Positions 52,324 to 61,884 of a stretch of 64,000 nt of DNA are shown here, piece after piece. The stretch is taken from the NCBI RefSeq assembly GCF_900114035.1, contig NZ_FORP01000007.1, forward strand, positions 186,001-250,000, in the 5' to 3' direction. The stretch comes from Amycolatopsis sacchari (lineage in GTDB: Bacteria; Actinomycetota; Actinomycetes; Mycobacteriales; Pseudonocardiaceae). Position numbers and translations under genes: made by a program. Under the pieces are notes generated by a model. It was not told the DNA's origin. It made no database searches and saw nothing but the letters and a program-made list of their open reading frames with translations. Positions within the stretch are counted from its first letter, which is position 1. Each line of letters opens with the position of its first letter.

Positions 52324-53112
52324 CTACAGAGTGTCCGAAATGGACGGACGGAGGGTGCCTGCGGAATCCCCCACCGCGACGACACCCAGTTCCAGCAACT
52401 CCTCGAAAGCGCTGTCCGCCGCGAGTTCCCTGACCTGCACCTGGTAACGCGGCGTCGTGCGGTAGGTGCCGCCCTGCTCGCCGCTCACCTGCACCAGGAA
52501 CCCTTGGTCGGCGAGGAACCGCAGCGCCCGCGACACCATGCCGCGCGTCGTGTCCGACGCCAGGCGCCCGTCCTTCGTCGCCGCGGCCGCGGGGCGGCGG
52601 GCGTACGCGCGCCACGCCTGCTCCAGCTCCGGCGCGTCCGACAGCGGGTCGTTGTTGCGTTCCGCCTTCGCCGCGCGCTCGTCGAGGATCCGGCACGCCT
52701 CGCGGACCACGCTGTCCACCTGCTCGACGCTCACCCGGCCGATGTAGGTGTCGTTGGCCAGGTCGTCCGGCCTCGGGTAGCCCAGCGCGGCGGTCGCCAG
52801 GTGCACCAGCCCGTGCAGCACCTTCTCGGTGTCCCGGCGCTCGCGGATCTTGCTCTGCCGCGCGTAGGAGTCCATCTTGATCTCGAACACCGACTCGTCG
52901 GTGGCCGCGAGCACCGCACCGGCCTGCGTGCTGACGTCCAGCACCAGCAGCCCGAGCCCCGCCGCGACCGAGTTCGCCAGCTGCTTGAAAGCGCTGTCCT
53001 CCCGGTACCGGCGGACGAGGTCGGCGTACACCACGTCGCGGCCGGGCAGCTGCTTCGGCCGCATGCCGTACGACACCAGCCGCGCCGCGGCCTCCACGTC
53101 AGCCGTGTTCAC
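52324..53112 (-). CDS. MukE/MksE/JetB-like winged-helix subunit
   Basis: 262-residue soluble protein between the kleisin-like and SMC-like genes. It has two helix-rich parts, and the C-terminal TTRGMVSRALRFLADQGFLVQVSGEQGGTYRTTPRYQVQV has the look of a winged helix: helix, helix, beta-wing. By size, position and this fold it corresponds to the KITE-type subunit of MukBEF/MksBEF/Wadjet complexes. The GTG at 53112 overlaps the kleisin gene by 14 nt with GAGGGG upstream; a GTG at 53097 is possible. Sequence similarity to named families is too weak to judge by eye. Confidence 0.72.
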   Translation of the reverse strand: MNTADVEAAARLVSYGMRPKQLPGRDVVYADLVRRYREDSAFKQLANSVAAGLGLLVLDVSTQAGAVLAATDESVFEIKMDSYARQSKIRERRDTEKVLHGLVHLATAALGYPRPDDLANDTYIGRVSVEQVDSVVREACRILDERAAKAERNNDPLSDAPELEQAWRAYARRPAAAATKDGRLASDTTRGMVSRALRFLADQGFLVQVSGEQGGTYRTTPRYQVQVRELAADSAFEELLELGVVAVGDSAGTLRPSISDTL

Positions 53113-54574
53113 GTTCTTCGTCCCCTCGCTCGATGCGCGCCGTCGCGAGCAGCAGGTCCGCGCCCCCGAACTCCTCGTCGTCGAGCGGCGTGCCGTCGTC
53201 GACCGCCAGCAGCGCGCGGTCGTCCCCCTGCCGGATCGCCGCGCCGACCTCCGGACTGTACGAGTGCAGCGCCCGCAGCGCGACCAGACGGGCCAGCCGC
53301 GGATCGAGCTCACGGGCCTCCGCCAGCAGCCCGGACAACCGCCGGGGCACCTCCGGCAGGTCGAGCAGCTCGTCGGCGCGCCGCCACTGCTCGTCACTGT
53401 AGTAGTCGGCCGCCTCGGCGGGGACCAGCTCCGGTTCCGGCACCTCGCCCACCAGCTCTTCGCGTTCGGGTGCGGGCCGCAGCAGCAGCGACACCAGCGA
53501 CGGGAGCGACGGCACGGTCGGCACGTCGAACCCGGCCGCGGCGGAGAAGAACCGCTCGACCGGGGCCACGGCGTCCGCGATCGGCAGCTCCAGCGTCGGC
53601 ACCAGCAGCTGCCCGAACAGGTCGATCGTGGCGCGCTGCGGCGGCCCGGAGAACTGCTGGCGGTCCTGCTCGGCGCGGAAGATCGCGCCCGCGGCCTGCA
53701 GCCGCGCCTGGAGCTGGGTGTGCCTGCTGATGCAGTCGCTGACGATGTCGACCAGCTCGGCGGCCCGGCGCTTGTGGTCGGGATCCTCCGCCTCGTCACG
53801 CGCACGGGTGATGTTGCGGAGGATGGCGTTCTCGGCGCGGAAGCGGGCCTCGATGTGGGACAGCGCGGAGTCCAGCAGCTCCGGCATCTCCTCCGCCCAG
53901 TCGACCGCCCGCACGTCACGCCGGGTCGCGTCGAGCTTCGCGCGCAGCGTCTCGCCGTACTGGACCGTGCGGTAGCGGGCCTGCTCGGCGGCCAGCTTCG
54001 CGTCCGCCAGGCGGCCGCGGCTGATCAGGTTCTCCAGCTTCACCTCGGCCGCGATCTGGGCGGACTCGACGTCGGTGTCCAGCGCCCCGACGAGCACGTT
54101 GATCGCCTCGTCGCTGGCGCGCAGGTACACCTCGCCGTCGGGCGCGGCCAGCTCGACCAGCAGCTTGAAGTCGAACGCCCGGCGCCGGTACACGCCGTGC
54201 TCGTCGACGCTGCCGTACACCCGGCGGAACCCGCGGTCGGCGGTGCCGACGTTGATCAGGTTGTCCAGCACCCAGCGCGCCACCCGCAGGTGCTCCTCGG
54301 CGCCGCGGCCGGGCGCCTGCGCGGCGATGAACGGCTGCAGGCGGCGCACGATGTCCTCGTGGTCGGCGCCGGTGTCGAAGTCCATCGCGATCGTGACCTG
54401 GTCGATCGTGTGCAGCGCGATCTCGGCCATCTGGTAGACCGTCGCGTCGGCCCAGTCCAGCTTCGCCTTGCGCGCGTCCAGGTCGTGCAGGGGCGCGGTG
54501 CACGCGAGCGCCTTGAGCCGGCGGGCCAGGCCCTCGTCCACCAGCCCACCGCTGATCAGCTCGCCTTGTTGCAC
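53099..54574 (-). CDS. MukF/MksF/JetA-like kleisin subunit
   Basis: 491-residue first gene of the SMC operon. The N-terminus is helical (about 1-110) with a possible winged-helix/dimerisation part. A middle region of long helices (VKLENLISRGRLADAKLAAEQARYRTVQYGETLRAKLDATRRDV, about 200-330) resembles the MukF helical bundle, and the C-terminus is acidic with GGADLLLATARIERGDEE, possibly the SMC-contacting winged helix. The GTG at 54574 is leaderless, 8 nt after TACACT. Assigned by operon order and length, matching jetA-jetB-jetC; direct homology needs a profile search. Confidence 0.72.
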   Translation of the reverse strand: MQQGELISGGLVDEGLARRLKALACTAPLHDLDARKAKLDWADATVYQMAEIALHTIDQVTIAMDFDTGADHEDIVRRLQPFIAAQAPGRGAEEHLRVARWVLDNLINVGTADRGFRRVYGSVDEHGVYRRRAFDFKLLVELAAPDGEVYLRASDEAINVLVGALDTDVESAQIAAEVKLENLISRGRLADAKLAAEQARYRTVQYGETLRAKLDATRRDVRAVDWAEEMPELLDSALSHIEARFRAENAILRNITRARDEAEDPDHKRRAAELVDIVSDCISRHTQLQARLQAAGAIFRAEQDRQQFSGPPQRATIDLFGQLLVPTLELPIADAVAPVERFFSAAAGFDVPTVPSLPSLVSLLLRPAPEREELVGEVPEPELVPAEAADYYSDEQWRRADELLDLPEVPRRLSGLLAEARELDPRLARLVALRALHSYSPEVGAAIRQGDDRALLAVDDGTPLDDEEFGGADLLLATARIERGDEEREHG

Positions 54575-54582
54575 GAGGAGTC

Positions 54583-54592
54583 AGTGTAGGTT
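54583..54592. promoter_or_regulatory. Overlapping divergent -10 boxes of the SMC operon and the PPOX gene
   Basis: Minus strand TACACT (54588-54583) lies 8 nt before the GTG of the kleisin-like gene. Plus strand TAGGTT (54587-54592) lies 8 nt before the ATG of the PPOX gene. Both genes look leaderless, and the two boxes share bases. Confidence 0.65.
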
Positions 54593-54600
54593 CGGTAGCC

Positions 54601-55038
54601 ATGTACGAGATGAGCAGGGACCAGTGGTGGAAGTTCGCGAGCGAGGGCACGCGCACGGGCAAGGCGGCGGTCGTCCGCGCCGACGGCTCCCCGCACGTCA
54701 CGCCCATCTGGTTCGTCCTCAACGAGACCGGGGACGGCGACGAGCTGATCTTCAACACCGGCGCCGAGTCCGTGAAGGGCCGCGCACTGCGCCGGGAACC
54801 GCGCCTGTCGGTGACGGTGGACGACCAGGAGCCGCCCTACTCGTACGTGCAGTTCACGGCGGTCGCGACGCTGAGCGAGGACCTCGACGAGATGCTGCCG
54901 TGGTCGATCGCGATCGGCGCCCGCTACATGGGCCAGGACCGCGGGGAGGAGTTCGGCAGGCGCAACGCCGTGCCGGGGGAGCTGCTCGTGCGCGCGAAGA
55001 TCACCAAGGTCATCGCGCACGCCGATCTGGCCGGCTGA
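54601..55038 (+). CDS. PPOX-class F420-dependent (or flavin-binding) oxidoreductase
   Basis: 145-residue split-barrel protein of the pyridoxamine-phosphate-oxidase-like class, Rv1155/F420 type. GKAAVVRADGSPHVTPIWFVLN and LIFNTGAESVKGRALRREPRLSVTVDD are the cofactor-binding strands, and PYSYVQFTAVATL is the central barrel. In actinobacteria many of these use F420; the exact cofactor cannot be fixed by eye. Leaderless ATG at 54601. A GC-rich hairpin follows. Confidence 0.88.
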   Translation: MYEMSRDQWWKFASEGTRTGKAAVVRADGSPHVTPIWFVLNETGDGDELIFNTGAESVKGRALRREPRLSVTVDDQEPPYSYVQFTAVATLSEDLDEMLPWSIAIGARYMGQDRGEEFGRRNAVPGELLVRAKITKVIAHADLAG

Positions 55039-55047
55039 TTTCCGCCA

Positions 55048-55070
55048 GCGCACCCCGCCCCGGGGTGCGC
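55048..55070 (+). terminator. Hairpin after the PPOX gene
   Basis: GCGCACCCCG / CGGGGTGCGC, a perfect 10-bp stem with loop CCC, starts 9 nt after the stop. It directly precedes the -10-like CACACT (55070-55075) of the next gene. Confidence 0.75.
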
Positions 55071-55082
55071 ACACTGGCGGTC

Positions 55083-55769
55083 GTGAAGCCCGACGAACTG
55101 GACTGGGCCGCGCTCGCGGCCGAACTCGACGAATACGGGTGCGCGCTGACGCCGCGCCTGCTCACCCCTGACCAATGCCGCGAGCTGGCCGCGCTGTACG
55201 ACGAACCGCGGCACTTCCGCGCCACGATCGACATGGCGCGGTACCGGTTCGGGGCGGGGCAGTACCGGTACTTCCGCTACCCCCTGCCGGAACCGGTCGC
55301 CGCGCTGCGGGCGGCGTTCTACCCGCACCTGCTGCCGATCGCCCGCGACTGGGCGGCCCGGCTGGGTCACCCGGCGCCCTGGCCGGACGACCTGGAGGAG
55401 TGGCTCGCCCGCTGCCACGACGCCGGGCAGACCCGGCCCACGCCGATCCTGCTCCGCTACGGCCCCGGCGACTGGAACGCGTTGCACCGGGACCTCTACG
55501 GGGACCTTGTCTTCCCGTTGCAGGTGGTGTTCGGGTTGGACACCGACTACACGGGCGGCGAGTTCCTGCTCGTGGAGCAGCGGCCGCGCGCGCAGTCCCG
55601 CGGCACGGCCACGGCGCTGAAGCAGGGCCACGCGCTGATCTTCACGACGCGAGACCGGCCGGTGCGTTCAAGCCGGGGGTGGTCGGCGGCCCCGGTCCGG
55701 CACGGCGTGAGCACCGTCCGGACCGGCCGCCGCCACACCCTCGGCCTCGTCTTCCACGACGCGACTTAG
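55083..55769 (+). CDS. 2-oxoglutarate/Fe(II)-dependent oxygenase family protein
   Basis: 228-residue double-stranded beta-helix dioxygenase. The iron facial triad is visible as HRD (NALHRDLYGDLVFPLQ) and a later His in APVRHGVSTV, followed by Arg in RTGRRHTLGLVFHD for 2-oxoglutarate binding. The layout matches small bacterial prolyl-hydroxylase-like proteins (PF09859 type). The GTG at 55083 sits 7 nt after CACACT and is probably leaderless. It converges with the glucosyl-3-phosphoglycerate synthase gene, the stops overlapping in TTAG. Substrate unknown. Confidence 0.87.
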   Translation: MKPDELDWAALAAELDEYGCALTPRLLTPDQCRELAALYDEPRHFRATIDMARYRFGAGQYRYFRYPLPEPVAALRAAFYPHLLPIARDWAARLGHPAPWPDDLEEWLARCHDAGQTRPTPILLRYGPGDWNALHRDLYGDLVFPLQVVFGLDTDYTGGEFLLVEQRPRAQSRGTATALKQGHALIFTTRDRPVRSSRGWSAAPVRHGVSTVRTGRRHTLGLVFHDAT

Positions 55770-56857
55770 GCGATCTCACGCACCTCGGCGAGCAGCTCGG
55801 CCAGCGGCGGGCGCTGCTGGCACGACACGTCCGTGAGCACCATTTCGCGCTCCACGCCGTGCCCCGACTCGCCCCGGCGGAACTGCGCGAGCAGCGTCGC
55901 CGGGGGCTGGGCCGACACGAGGCGGCCGTAGCGCGCCAGCCGGTCGAACATGGTCTGCATGATCTGCCCCGACATCCGGCCCAGCGCCTGCGTGGACTGG
56001 TGGCGGTGGGTGCGCTTGCCGAGGTCCACCTGGGCCAGCGCGTCCAGCCCGTGCGCCTCCAGGATGTCGATCAGGTGCCCGACCTCGACGCCGTAGTTCA
56101 CGACGAACGGGATGCGCTCCAGCACCTCGCGGCGCCCGGCGTACTCCCCCGCCAGCGGCTGCACGAACCCCGCCAGCTCCGGCCAGTACATGTTGAGCAG
56201 CGGCCGCGCCACGAGCTCGGTCACGCGGCCGCCGCCGTCGGCGTCCGTGCCGCCCGCGCCGACGAGCGGCCGGTGGTAGAAGCCCTTGACGTAGGCCACC
56301 GACTCGTCGGTGAGCAGCGGGCCGAGGAGCCCCGTCACGTAGTCGCTGGTGAAGTCGTACAGGTCGCCGTCCACGAAGACGACCAGGTCGCCCTTCGTCG
56401 CGGCCAGGCCCTTCCACAGCGCCTCGCCCTTGCCCGCCATCCCGGGCAGCATCGGCAGCACCGAGTCCTGCGCCACGACCGTCGCGCCGGCCTCCGCCGC
56501 GACCCTGGCGGTGTCGTCCTGCGAGCGCGAGTCGACCACCAGCACCTCGTCCACCAGCGGGATCGCCTCGACCAGGTCCCGGCGGATGGTGCGCACGATG
56601 TCCCCGACGGTCTCCTCCTCGTCCCGCGCGGGGATGACGACGCTCACCGTCGTCGCCCCCTTGGCGGCCAGGAGGTCCTCGCGCCGCCAGTCGGCGGCGT
56701 GGCTGCTGCGCCGGGGGAGCCAGCTGCCCACGTCGGCGGAGACCTTCAGCTCCACCTTCTCGTTCGCCCTCTCGGAACGCACGACCATCCCCTTCCCCGA
56801 ACCGGACATAGCAAGATCCGCGAGTTCAGAGTCCGTGCCGCGGGTTTCGCCCATCAT
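55766..56857 (-). CDS. gpgS: Glucosyl-3-phosphoglycerate synthase
   Basis: GT81 glycosyltransferase that joins glucose from a nucleotide sugar to 3-phosphoglycerate, the first step to glucosylglycerate and methylglucose lipopolysaccharides. Up to 363 residues. TVSVVIPARDEEETVG and VVDSRSQDDT form the nucleotide-binding core; VVFVDGDL is the metal-binding DxD region; GKGEALWKGLAAT, KGFYHRPL, GGGRVTELVARPLLN and QPLAGEYAGRREVLE match M. tuberculosis GpgS (Rv1208, recalled). The N-terminus is about 25 residues longer than that protein; ATGs at 56854, 56809 and 56788 are alternatives. No phosphatase gene (gpgP) is adjacent. Confidence 0.93.
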   Translation of the reverse strand: MMGETRGTDSELADLAMSGSGKGMVVRSERANEKVELKVSADVGSWLPRRSSHAADWRREDLLAAKGATTVSVVIPARDEEETVGDIVRTIRRDLVEAIPLVDEVLVVDSRSQDDTARVAAEAGATVVAQDSVLPMLPGMAGKGEALWKGLAATKGDLVVFVDGDLYDFTSDYVTGLLGPLLTDESVAYVKGFYHRPLVGAGGTDADGGGRVTELVARPLLNMYWPELAGFVQPLAGEYAGRREVLERIPFVVNYGVEVGHLIDILEAHGLDALAQVDLGKRTHRHQSTQALGRMSGQIMQTMFDRLARYGRLVSAQPPATLLAQFRRGESGHGVEREMVLTDVSCQQRPPLAELLAEVREIA

Positions 56858-56932
56858 GCACTGGCGCTACCGGCACGTTACGGCTCCCCGGCGCGGCCTT
56901 GCCGCCGGTAACACCAGGGGTACAAACGCCGG

Positions 56933-57913
56933 TCAGGCCTGTTCCTCCAGCATCTCGGCGGTCACGGCGGACTCGGTGTCGGGGATGTCCAGCTCCTTCG
57001 CCCGCTTGTCCGCCATCGCGAGCAGCCTGCGGATGCGGCCGGCCACGGCGTCCTTCGTCATCGGCGGGTCCGACAGCTGGCCCAGCTCCTCCAGCGACGC
57101 CTGCCGGTTGGACAGCCGGAGCCTGCCCGCGGCGAGCAGGTGGTCCGGCGCCGTGTCGCCGAGGATCTCCAGCGCGCGCTCGACCCGCGCGGCCGCCGCC
57201 ACCGCCGCCCGCGCGGAGCGGCGCAGGTTCGCGTCGTCGAAGTTGGCCAGCCGGTTCGCCGTCGCACGCACCTCGCGGCGCATGCGCCGCTCCTCCCACT
57301 GCAGCACGCTCGCGTGCGCGCCCAGCCGGGTCAGCAGCGCGCCGATCGCGTCACCGTCCCGCACGACCACGCGGTCCGCGCCGCGGACCTCACGCGACTT
57401 GGCCTGGATGCCCAGCCGCCGGGCGGCACCCACGAGCGCGAGCGCGGCCTCCGGGCCGGGGCACGTGACCTCCAGCGAGGACGACCGGCCGGGCTCGGTG
57501 AGCGAACCGTGCGCCAGGAACGCGCCCCGCCACGCGGCTTCGGCGTCGGCGATGCCGCCCGAGACGACGGCGGCGGGCAGCCCGCGCACCGGGCGCCCCC
57601 GGTTGTCGATCAGCCCCGTCTGGCGCGCCAGCCCCTCGCCGTCCTTGACGACGCGCACCAGGTACCGCGTGGTCTTGCGCAGCCCGCCCGCGGACAGCAC
57701 GTGCACGTCCGAGTGGTGCCCGTACAGCTCGTGGATCTCGCGGCGCAGCCGCCGCGCCACCGAGCCGGTGTCCAGCTCGGCCTCCACCACGACCTTGCCC
57801 CCCACGATGTGCAGCCCGCCCGCGAACCGCAGCATCGATGCGACCTCCGCGCGGCGCGGCCCGATCTTCGTGATCTGCAGCCGGCTCAGCTCGTCCTTCA
57901 CCGCGGCGGTCAT
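56933..57913 (-). CDS. whiA: Sporulation/cell division regulator WhiA
   Basis: DNA-binding regulator with a LAGLIDADG-like N-terminal domain and a C-terminal helix-turn-helix, 326 residues. In Streptomyces it works with WhiB to control division genes. [44 protein letters not shown] and [22 protein letters not shown] are conserved. The ATG at 57913 gives a 4-nt overlap with yvcK and good spacing from GGGAGGGG; the ATG at 57919 is too close to it. Last gene of uvrC-rapZ-yvcK-whiA, an order shared with many Gram-positive bacteria. Confidence 0.97.
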   Translation of the reverse strand: MTAAVKDELSRLQITKIGPRRAEVASMLRFAGGLHIVGGKVVVEAELDTGSVARRLRREIHELYGHHSDVHVLSAGGLRKTTRYLVRVVKDGEGLARQTGLIDNRGRPVRGLPAAVVSGGIADAEAAWRGAFLAHGSLTEPGRSSSLEVTCPGPEAALALVGAARRLGIQAKSREVRGADRVVVRDGDAIGALLTRLGAHASVLQWEERRMRREVRATANRLANFDDANLRRSARAAVAAAARVERALEILGDTAPDHLLAAGRLRLSNRQASLEELGQLSDPPMTKDAVAGRIRRLLAMADKRAKELDIPDTESAVTAEMLEEQA

Positions 57914-58911
57914 CGCCATGGCCCCTCCCTGCTATCTCTGCCGTCCCGGTCCTCCGCGCCCGCGTGGCGACCGAGAGCTTCCCGCACGCACGCCGCCAGC
58001 GCATCCGGATCGTGCAAACCCTGCTCGTTCGGGTCAGCCACGTCCGCGAGCAGCGCCCGCGCCCCCAGCTGTCCCGCCGCGTCCCGCAGCCGGGCCGGTG
58101 CCGGCACCGAGCCGCGGTCGGCGATCACCACGTCCACCCTCAGTTCGGGCGCGTGCTGGAAGAGTACGTGCAGGTGCCGTTCCGGCGAGAAGCCCGCCGT
58201 CTCCCCCGGCTGCGGGATCAGGTTGAGGATCACCACCTTCCGGGCCCGCGTGCGCAGCAGCGCGTCGTGCAGCCCGGGCACCAGCAGGTGCGGCAGCACG
58301 CTGGTGAACCACGACCCCGGCCCCAGGAACACCGCGTCCGCGCCCAGCACGGCGTCCACGGCCTCCGGGCACGCGGCGGGCTCACCCCCCGGCCGCCCCG
58401 GCGTGCGCAGTTCGATCCGGCGCACCTGACCGGGGGTGCTGGCGACGGCGACCTGTCCCCTGATCGTGGTGGGCTCGTCGTCGTTGCTCAGGCCCGTCAC
58501 CTCGGCCTCGATGTCGAGCGGCTCGCACGACATGGGCAGCACGCGCCCGGACACGCCGAGCAGCCGCCGCGCCTCGTCCAGCGCCGCGACGGGATCGCCC
58601 AGCACCTCGAACAACCCGGCCAGCACGAGGTTGCCCACCGCGTGCCCGGTCAGCGCGCCGTTGCCGCCGAACCGGTGCTGGAACACCTCCGCCCACAGGC
58701 TTTCGCCGTGCTCGGCGTCCGCGAGCGTCGCGAGCGCCTGGCGCAGATCTCCCGGCGGCAGCAGGCCGAGCTCGCGGCGCAGGCGGCCGGACGAGCCGCC
58801 GTCGTCGGCGACGGTGACGACGGCGGTGACGTCCGTGGTGACGCGCCGCAGCGCGGTCAGCGTCGCCTGCAGCCCGTGGCCGCCCCCCAGTGCAACCGCT
58901 TTCAGGCTCAC
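57910..58911 (-). CDS. yvcK: YvcK/GlmR/CofD-like nucleotide-sugar-binding protein
   Basis: CofD-fold protein of 333 residues that affects cell-wall precursor supply; in other bacteria it binds UDP-sugars and stimulates Glm[49 protein letters not shown] and [17 protein letters not shown] are the family motifs. GTG at 58911 overlaps the rapZ stop (GTGA), and its own stop overlaps whiA. Corresponds to Rv1422 (recalled). Confidence 0.96.
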   Translation of the reverse strand: MSLKAVALGGGHGLQATLTALRRVTTDVTAVVTVADDGGSSGRLRRELGLLPPGDLRQALATLADAEHGESLWAEVFQHRFGGNGALTGHAVGNLVLAGLFEVLGDPVAALDEARRLLGVSGRVLPMSCEPLDIEAEVTGLSNDDEPTTIRGQVAVASTPGQVRRIELRTPGRPGGEPAACPEAVDAVLGADAVFLGPGSWFTSVLPHLLVPGLHDALLRTRARKVVILNLIPQPGETAGFSPERHLHVLFQHAPELRVDVVIADRGSVPAPARLRDAAGQLGARALLADVADPNEQGLHDPDALAACVREALGRHAGAEDRDGRDSREGPWR

Positions 58912-59798
58912 TCGCGTCCCAGGTCCCGGTGGATCACCTTCACCGCCATTCCGTCCTCATTGGACAACAGGCGCGCCAGCTCCTCCGAGATGGCCACGCT
59001 CCGGTGCTTGCCGCCCGTGCAGCCCACGGCGAGCGTGAGGTACCGCTTGCCCTCGCGCTTGTACCCGGCGCCGATCAGCCGCAGGAGCTGGTGGTAGCGG
59101 TCGAGGAACTCCTCCGCGCCCTCCTGCGAGAGCACGTAGTTGCGGACCTCGGTGTCCAGCCCGGTGTGGTCGCGCAGCTCCGGGATCCAGAACGGGTTCG
59201 GCAGGAACCGCACGTCCATCACCAGGTCCGCGTCCATCGGCAGGCCGTACTTGTAGCCGAAGGACAGCACGGTGACCCGCGTCTGCGTCGCCGACTCGGA
59301 ACCGAACGCGTCCTCGATCTTGGCCCGCAGGTCGTGCACCGACAGGGCGGAGGTCTCCAGCACCAGGTCGGCCTCCTCGCGCAGCGGCGCCAGCAGCTTG
59401 CGCTCGGCGCTGATGCCGTCGACGAGCCTGCCCTCGCCCTGCAGGGGGTGGCTGCGCCGCACCTGCTCGAACCGGCGCACCAGCACCGCGTCCGTGGCCT
59501 CCAGGAACAGCACGCGCGGCTTGTAGCCCCGCGCGTCGAGGTCCTTGATCACCGAGGCGAGGTCGTCGGTGAACGCGCGCGAGCGCACGTCCATCACCAC
59601 CGCGACCCGCGTCACCGCTCCCCTGGCCTGCACCCCCAGCTCGACCATGGTCGCGATCAGCTCGGGGGGCAGGTTGTCCACCACGAACCAGCCCAGGTCC
59701 TCCAGGCACTTCGCGGCGGTGCTGCGCCCCGCCCCCGACAACCCGGTGACGACGGCGACCTCGATCCCGGGTTTATGGCCGTCTTCGTTTCCCGTCAT
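58908..59798 (-). CDS. rapZ: RapZ/YvcJ-like nucleotide-binding protein
   Basis: P-loop protein of 296 residues. The Walker A is [10 protein letters not shown], with Arg in place of the usual Lys, a change I recall in other actinobacterial members. [12 protein letters not shown] follows, and the C-terminal domain has [23 protein letters not shown] and [17 protein letters not shown]. In enterobacteria RapZ controls GlmS through small RNAs; the role in actinobacteria is unclear. ATG at 59798 overlaps the uvrC stop (ATGA), and the gene ends in a GTGA overlap with yvcK. Confidence 0.96.
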   Translation of the reverse strand: MTGNEDGHKPGIEVAVVTGLSGAGRSTAAKCLEDLGWFVVDNLPPELIATMVELGVQARGAVTRVAVVMDVRSRAFTDDLASVIKDLDARGYKPRVLFLEATDAVLVRRFEQVRRSHPLQGEGRLVDGISAERKLLAPLREEADLVLETSALSVHDLRAKIEDAFGSESATQTRVTVLSFGYKYGLPMDADLVMDVRFLPNPFWIPELRDHTGLDTEVRNYVLSQEGAEEFLDRYHQLLRLIGAGYKREGKRYLTLAVGCTGGKHRSVAISEELARLLSNEDGMAVKVIHRDLGRE

Positions 59799-61744
59799 GA
59801 CTCCCTCTCCCCTGCTTGCGCTGCCTGCAGTGCCGCGACCACGGCCTCGGCCGTGCGCCTGCCCACCCCCGGCACCTGCGCGATCTCGTCGACGCCCGCC
59901 TGCCGGAGCTTCTTCACCGACCCGAAGTGCTTGATGAGCGCGGCACGCCGAGTCTGCCCCAGCCCGGGCACACCGTCCAAAGCGGACACCTGCAGGCGCT
60001 TGGAGCGCTTCTCGCGGTGGTAGCGGATCGCGAAGCGGTGCGCCTCGTCGCGCACCCGCTGCAGCAGGTACAGCGCCTCGGAGGTGCGCGGCAGGATCAC
60101 CGGGTCCGGGTCGGCGGGCAGCCACACCTCCTCCAGCCGCTTCGCCAGCCCGATCACGGCGACGTCGGTGATGCCGAGCTCGGCCAGCACGTCCGCGGCG
60201 GCCGTCGCCTGCGGGCCCGCGCCGTCCACGACGAGGAGGTTGGGCGGGTACGCGAACTTGCGCGGGCGCCCGGTCTCCGGGTCGATGCCCGGCTTCGCCT
60301 CCTCGACGGCGGCTTCCTCGTTCTCCTTCAGGTAGCGGTGGAACCGCCGCCGCACGACCTCCGCGATCGAGGCGACATCGCCCTCGGTCGCCGCCTCCCG
60401 CAACGCGAACCGCCGGTACTCCGACTTGCGCGGCACGCCGTCCTCGAACACGACGAGCGACGCGACGACGTCACTGCCCTGGATGTGGCTGATGTCCACG
60501 CACTCGATGCGCAGCGGCGCGCTGTCCAGCCCGAGCTGCTCCTGCAGTTCGGCGAGCGCCGCGGAGCGGGCCGTGAGGTCACCGGCGCGGCGCAGCTTGT
60601 GCTGCTGGAAAGCCTCTTCCGCGTTGCGCTGCACGGTTTCCGCGAGCGCGCGCTTGTCCCCGCGTTGCGGCACCCGCAGCTGCACGCGCGAGCCCCGCAG
60701 CCCGGACAGCCACTCGGCGACCGCGTCGGCGTCGGTCGGCAGCTCCGGCACCAGCACCTCGCGCGGCACCGGCGACCCGGTGTCGGCCGTCTGCTCGGCC
60801 AGCTCGACCTGCTCGCCGTAGAACTGGGTGAGGAACTGGTCGACGAGGTCGCGCACGTCCATCTCGTCGACCTTGTCGATCACCCAGCCGCGCTGCCCGC
60901 GCACCCGGCCGCCGCGGACGTGGAAGACCTGCACCGCGGCCTCCAGCTCGTCGTGCGCGAACGCGACCACGTCGGCGTCCGTGCCGTCGCCGAGCACCAC
61001 GGCCTGCTTCTCCATCGCGCGGCGCAGCGCGCCGAGGTCGTCACGCAGCCGGGCCGCGCGCTCGAACTCCAGCTGCTCCGACGCCTCCGCCATCTCCTTC
61101 TCCAGGCGGCGCATCATGAGATCCGTGCGCCCGGCGAGGAAGTCGCAGAAGTCCTCGACGATCGACCGGTGCTGCTCCTCGGTCACGCGGCCGACGCACG
61201 GCGCCGAGCACTTGTCGATGTAGCCGAGCAGGCAGGGCCTGCCGATCTGCGTGTGCCGCCGGAACACGCCGTTGGAGCACGTGCGGGCGGGGAACACGCG
61301 CAGCAGCAGGTCGAGCGTCTCGCGGATCGCCCACGCGTGCGCGTACGGGCCGAAGTACCGCACGCCCCGCTTGCGCGGGCCGCGGTAGACGTGCAGGCGC
61401 GGGAACTCCTCGTTCATCGTCACCGCGAGCACCGGGTACGACTTGTCGTCCCGGTAGCGGACGTTGAACCGCGGGTCGAACTCCTTGATCCAGTTGTACT
61501 CGAGCTGGAGCGCCTCGACCTCGGTGGTGACGACCGTCCACTCCACGCTCGCCGCCGTGGTCACCATCTGGCGCGTGCGCGGGTGCAGGCCCGAGAGGTC
61601 GGCGAAGTAGGAGTTCAGCCTGCTGCGGAGGCTCTTGGCCTTCCCGACGTAGATGACCCGCTTCGTCGCGTCACGGAACTTGTACACCCCGGGCTGGTCG
61701 GGGATGCTCCCCGGAGCGGGTCGGTAGGTCGAAGGGTCAGCCAC
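59795..61744 (-). CDS. uvrC: Excinuclease ABC subunit C
   Basis: Nucleotide excision repair endonuclease that cuts on both sides of a lesion, 649 residues. The GIY-YIG domain is [29 protein letters not shown]; a Cys-rich segment (CSNGVFRR...[13 protein letters not shown]) follows, then the UVR motif (about 200-240), an RNase H-like domain with [12 protein letters not shown] and VVDGAGPQ, and C-terminal helix-hairpin-helix repeats ([33 protein letters not shown]). GTG at 61744 is leaderless: TAGGCT ends 6 nt before it. First gene of its operon. Confidence 0.98.
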   Translation of the reverse strand: MADPSTYRPAPGSIPDQPGVYKFRDATKRVIYVGKAKSLRSRLNSYFADLSGLHPRTRQMVTTAASVEWTVVTTEVEALQLEYNWIKEFDPRFNVRYRDDKSYPVLAVTMNEEFPRLHVYRGPRKRGVRYFGPYAHAWAIRETLDLLLRVFPARTCSNGVFRRHTQIGRPCLLGYIDKCSAPCVGRVTEEQHRSIVEDFCDFLAGRTDLMMRRLEKEMAEASEQLEFERAARLRDDLGALRRAMEKQAVVLGDGTDADVVAFAHDELEAAVQVFHVRGGRVRGQRGWVIDKVDEMDVRDLVDQFLTQFYGEQVELAEQTADTGSPVPREVLVPELPTDADAVAEWLSGLRGSRVQLRVPQRGDKRALAETVQRNAEEAFQQHKLRRAGDLTARSAALAELQEQLGLDSAPLRIECVDISHIQGSDVVASLVVFEDGVPRKSEYRRFALREAATEGDVASIAEVVRRRFHRYLKENEEAAVEEAKPGIDPETGRPRKFAYPPNLLVVDGAGPQATAAADVLAELGITDVAVIGLAKRLEEVWLPADPDPVILPRTSEALYLLQRVRDEAHRFAIRYHREKRSKRLQVSALDGVPGLGQTRRAALIKHFGSVKKLRQAGVDEIAQVPGVGRRTAEAVVAALQAAQAGERES

Positions 61745-61750
61745 ATCCCC

Positions 61751-61756
61751 AGCCTA
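61751..61756 (-). promoter_or_regulatory. -10 box of the uvrC operon
   Basis: TAGGCT on the minus strand lies 6 nt before the GTG of uvrC with no ribosome binding site, supporting a leaderless start for the operon. The 61757-61884 spacer to the divergent xth gene shows no other feature. Confidence 0.55.
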
Positions 61757-61884
61757 TGGCTCCCCTCCGACACTTCCGCGCACCCCCGGCACTCACGCGG
61801 GCGGACCGGCTGTGCGGCGCACCGGCGGGGCGCCCGCGGAACACACCCCGATCCCCCGTCCGGCCGGTGTGCCATTCTCGGGTC

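Noticed and set aside
46881-52433. A very long open frame (about 1850 codons) on the plus strand opposite the SMC gene
   Set aside because: It is Arg/Gly/Leu/Gln-rich with no motif, and arises because GC-rich codon bias in the SMC and oxidoreductase genes removes stop codons from other frames. The minus-strand SMC has intact ATPase motifs and a ribosome binding site.
47877-54574. A complete Wadjet defence system
   Set aside because: The JetA, JetB and JetC-like genes are there, but no JetD nuclease gene lies on either side, so it is described as a nuclease-free MukBEF-like operon.
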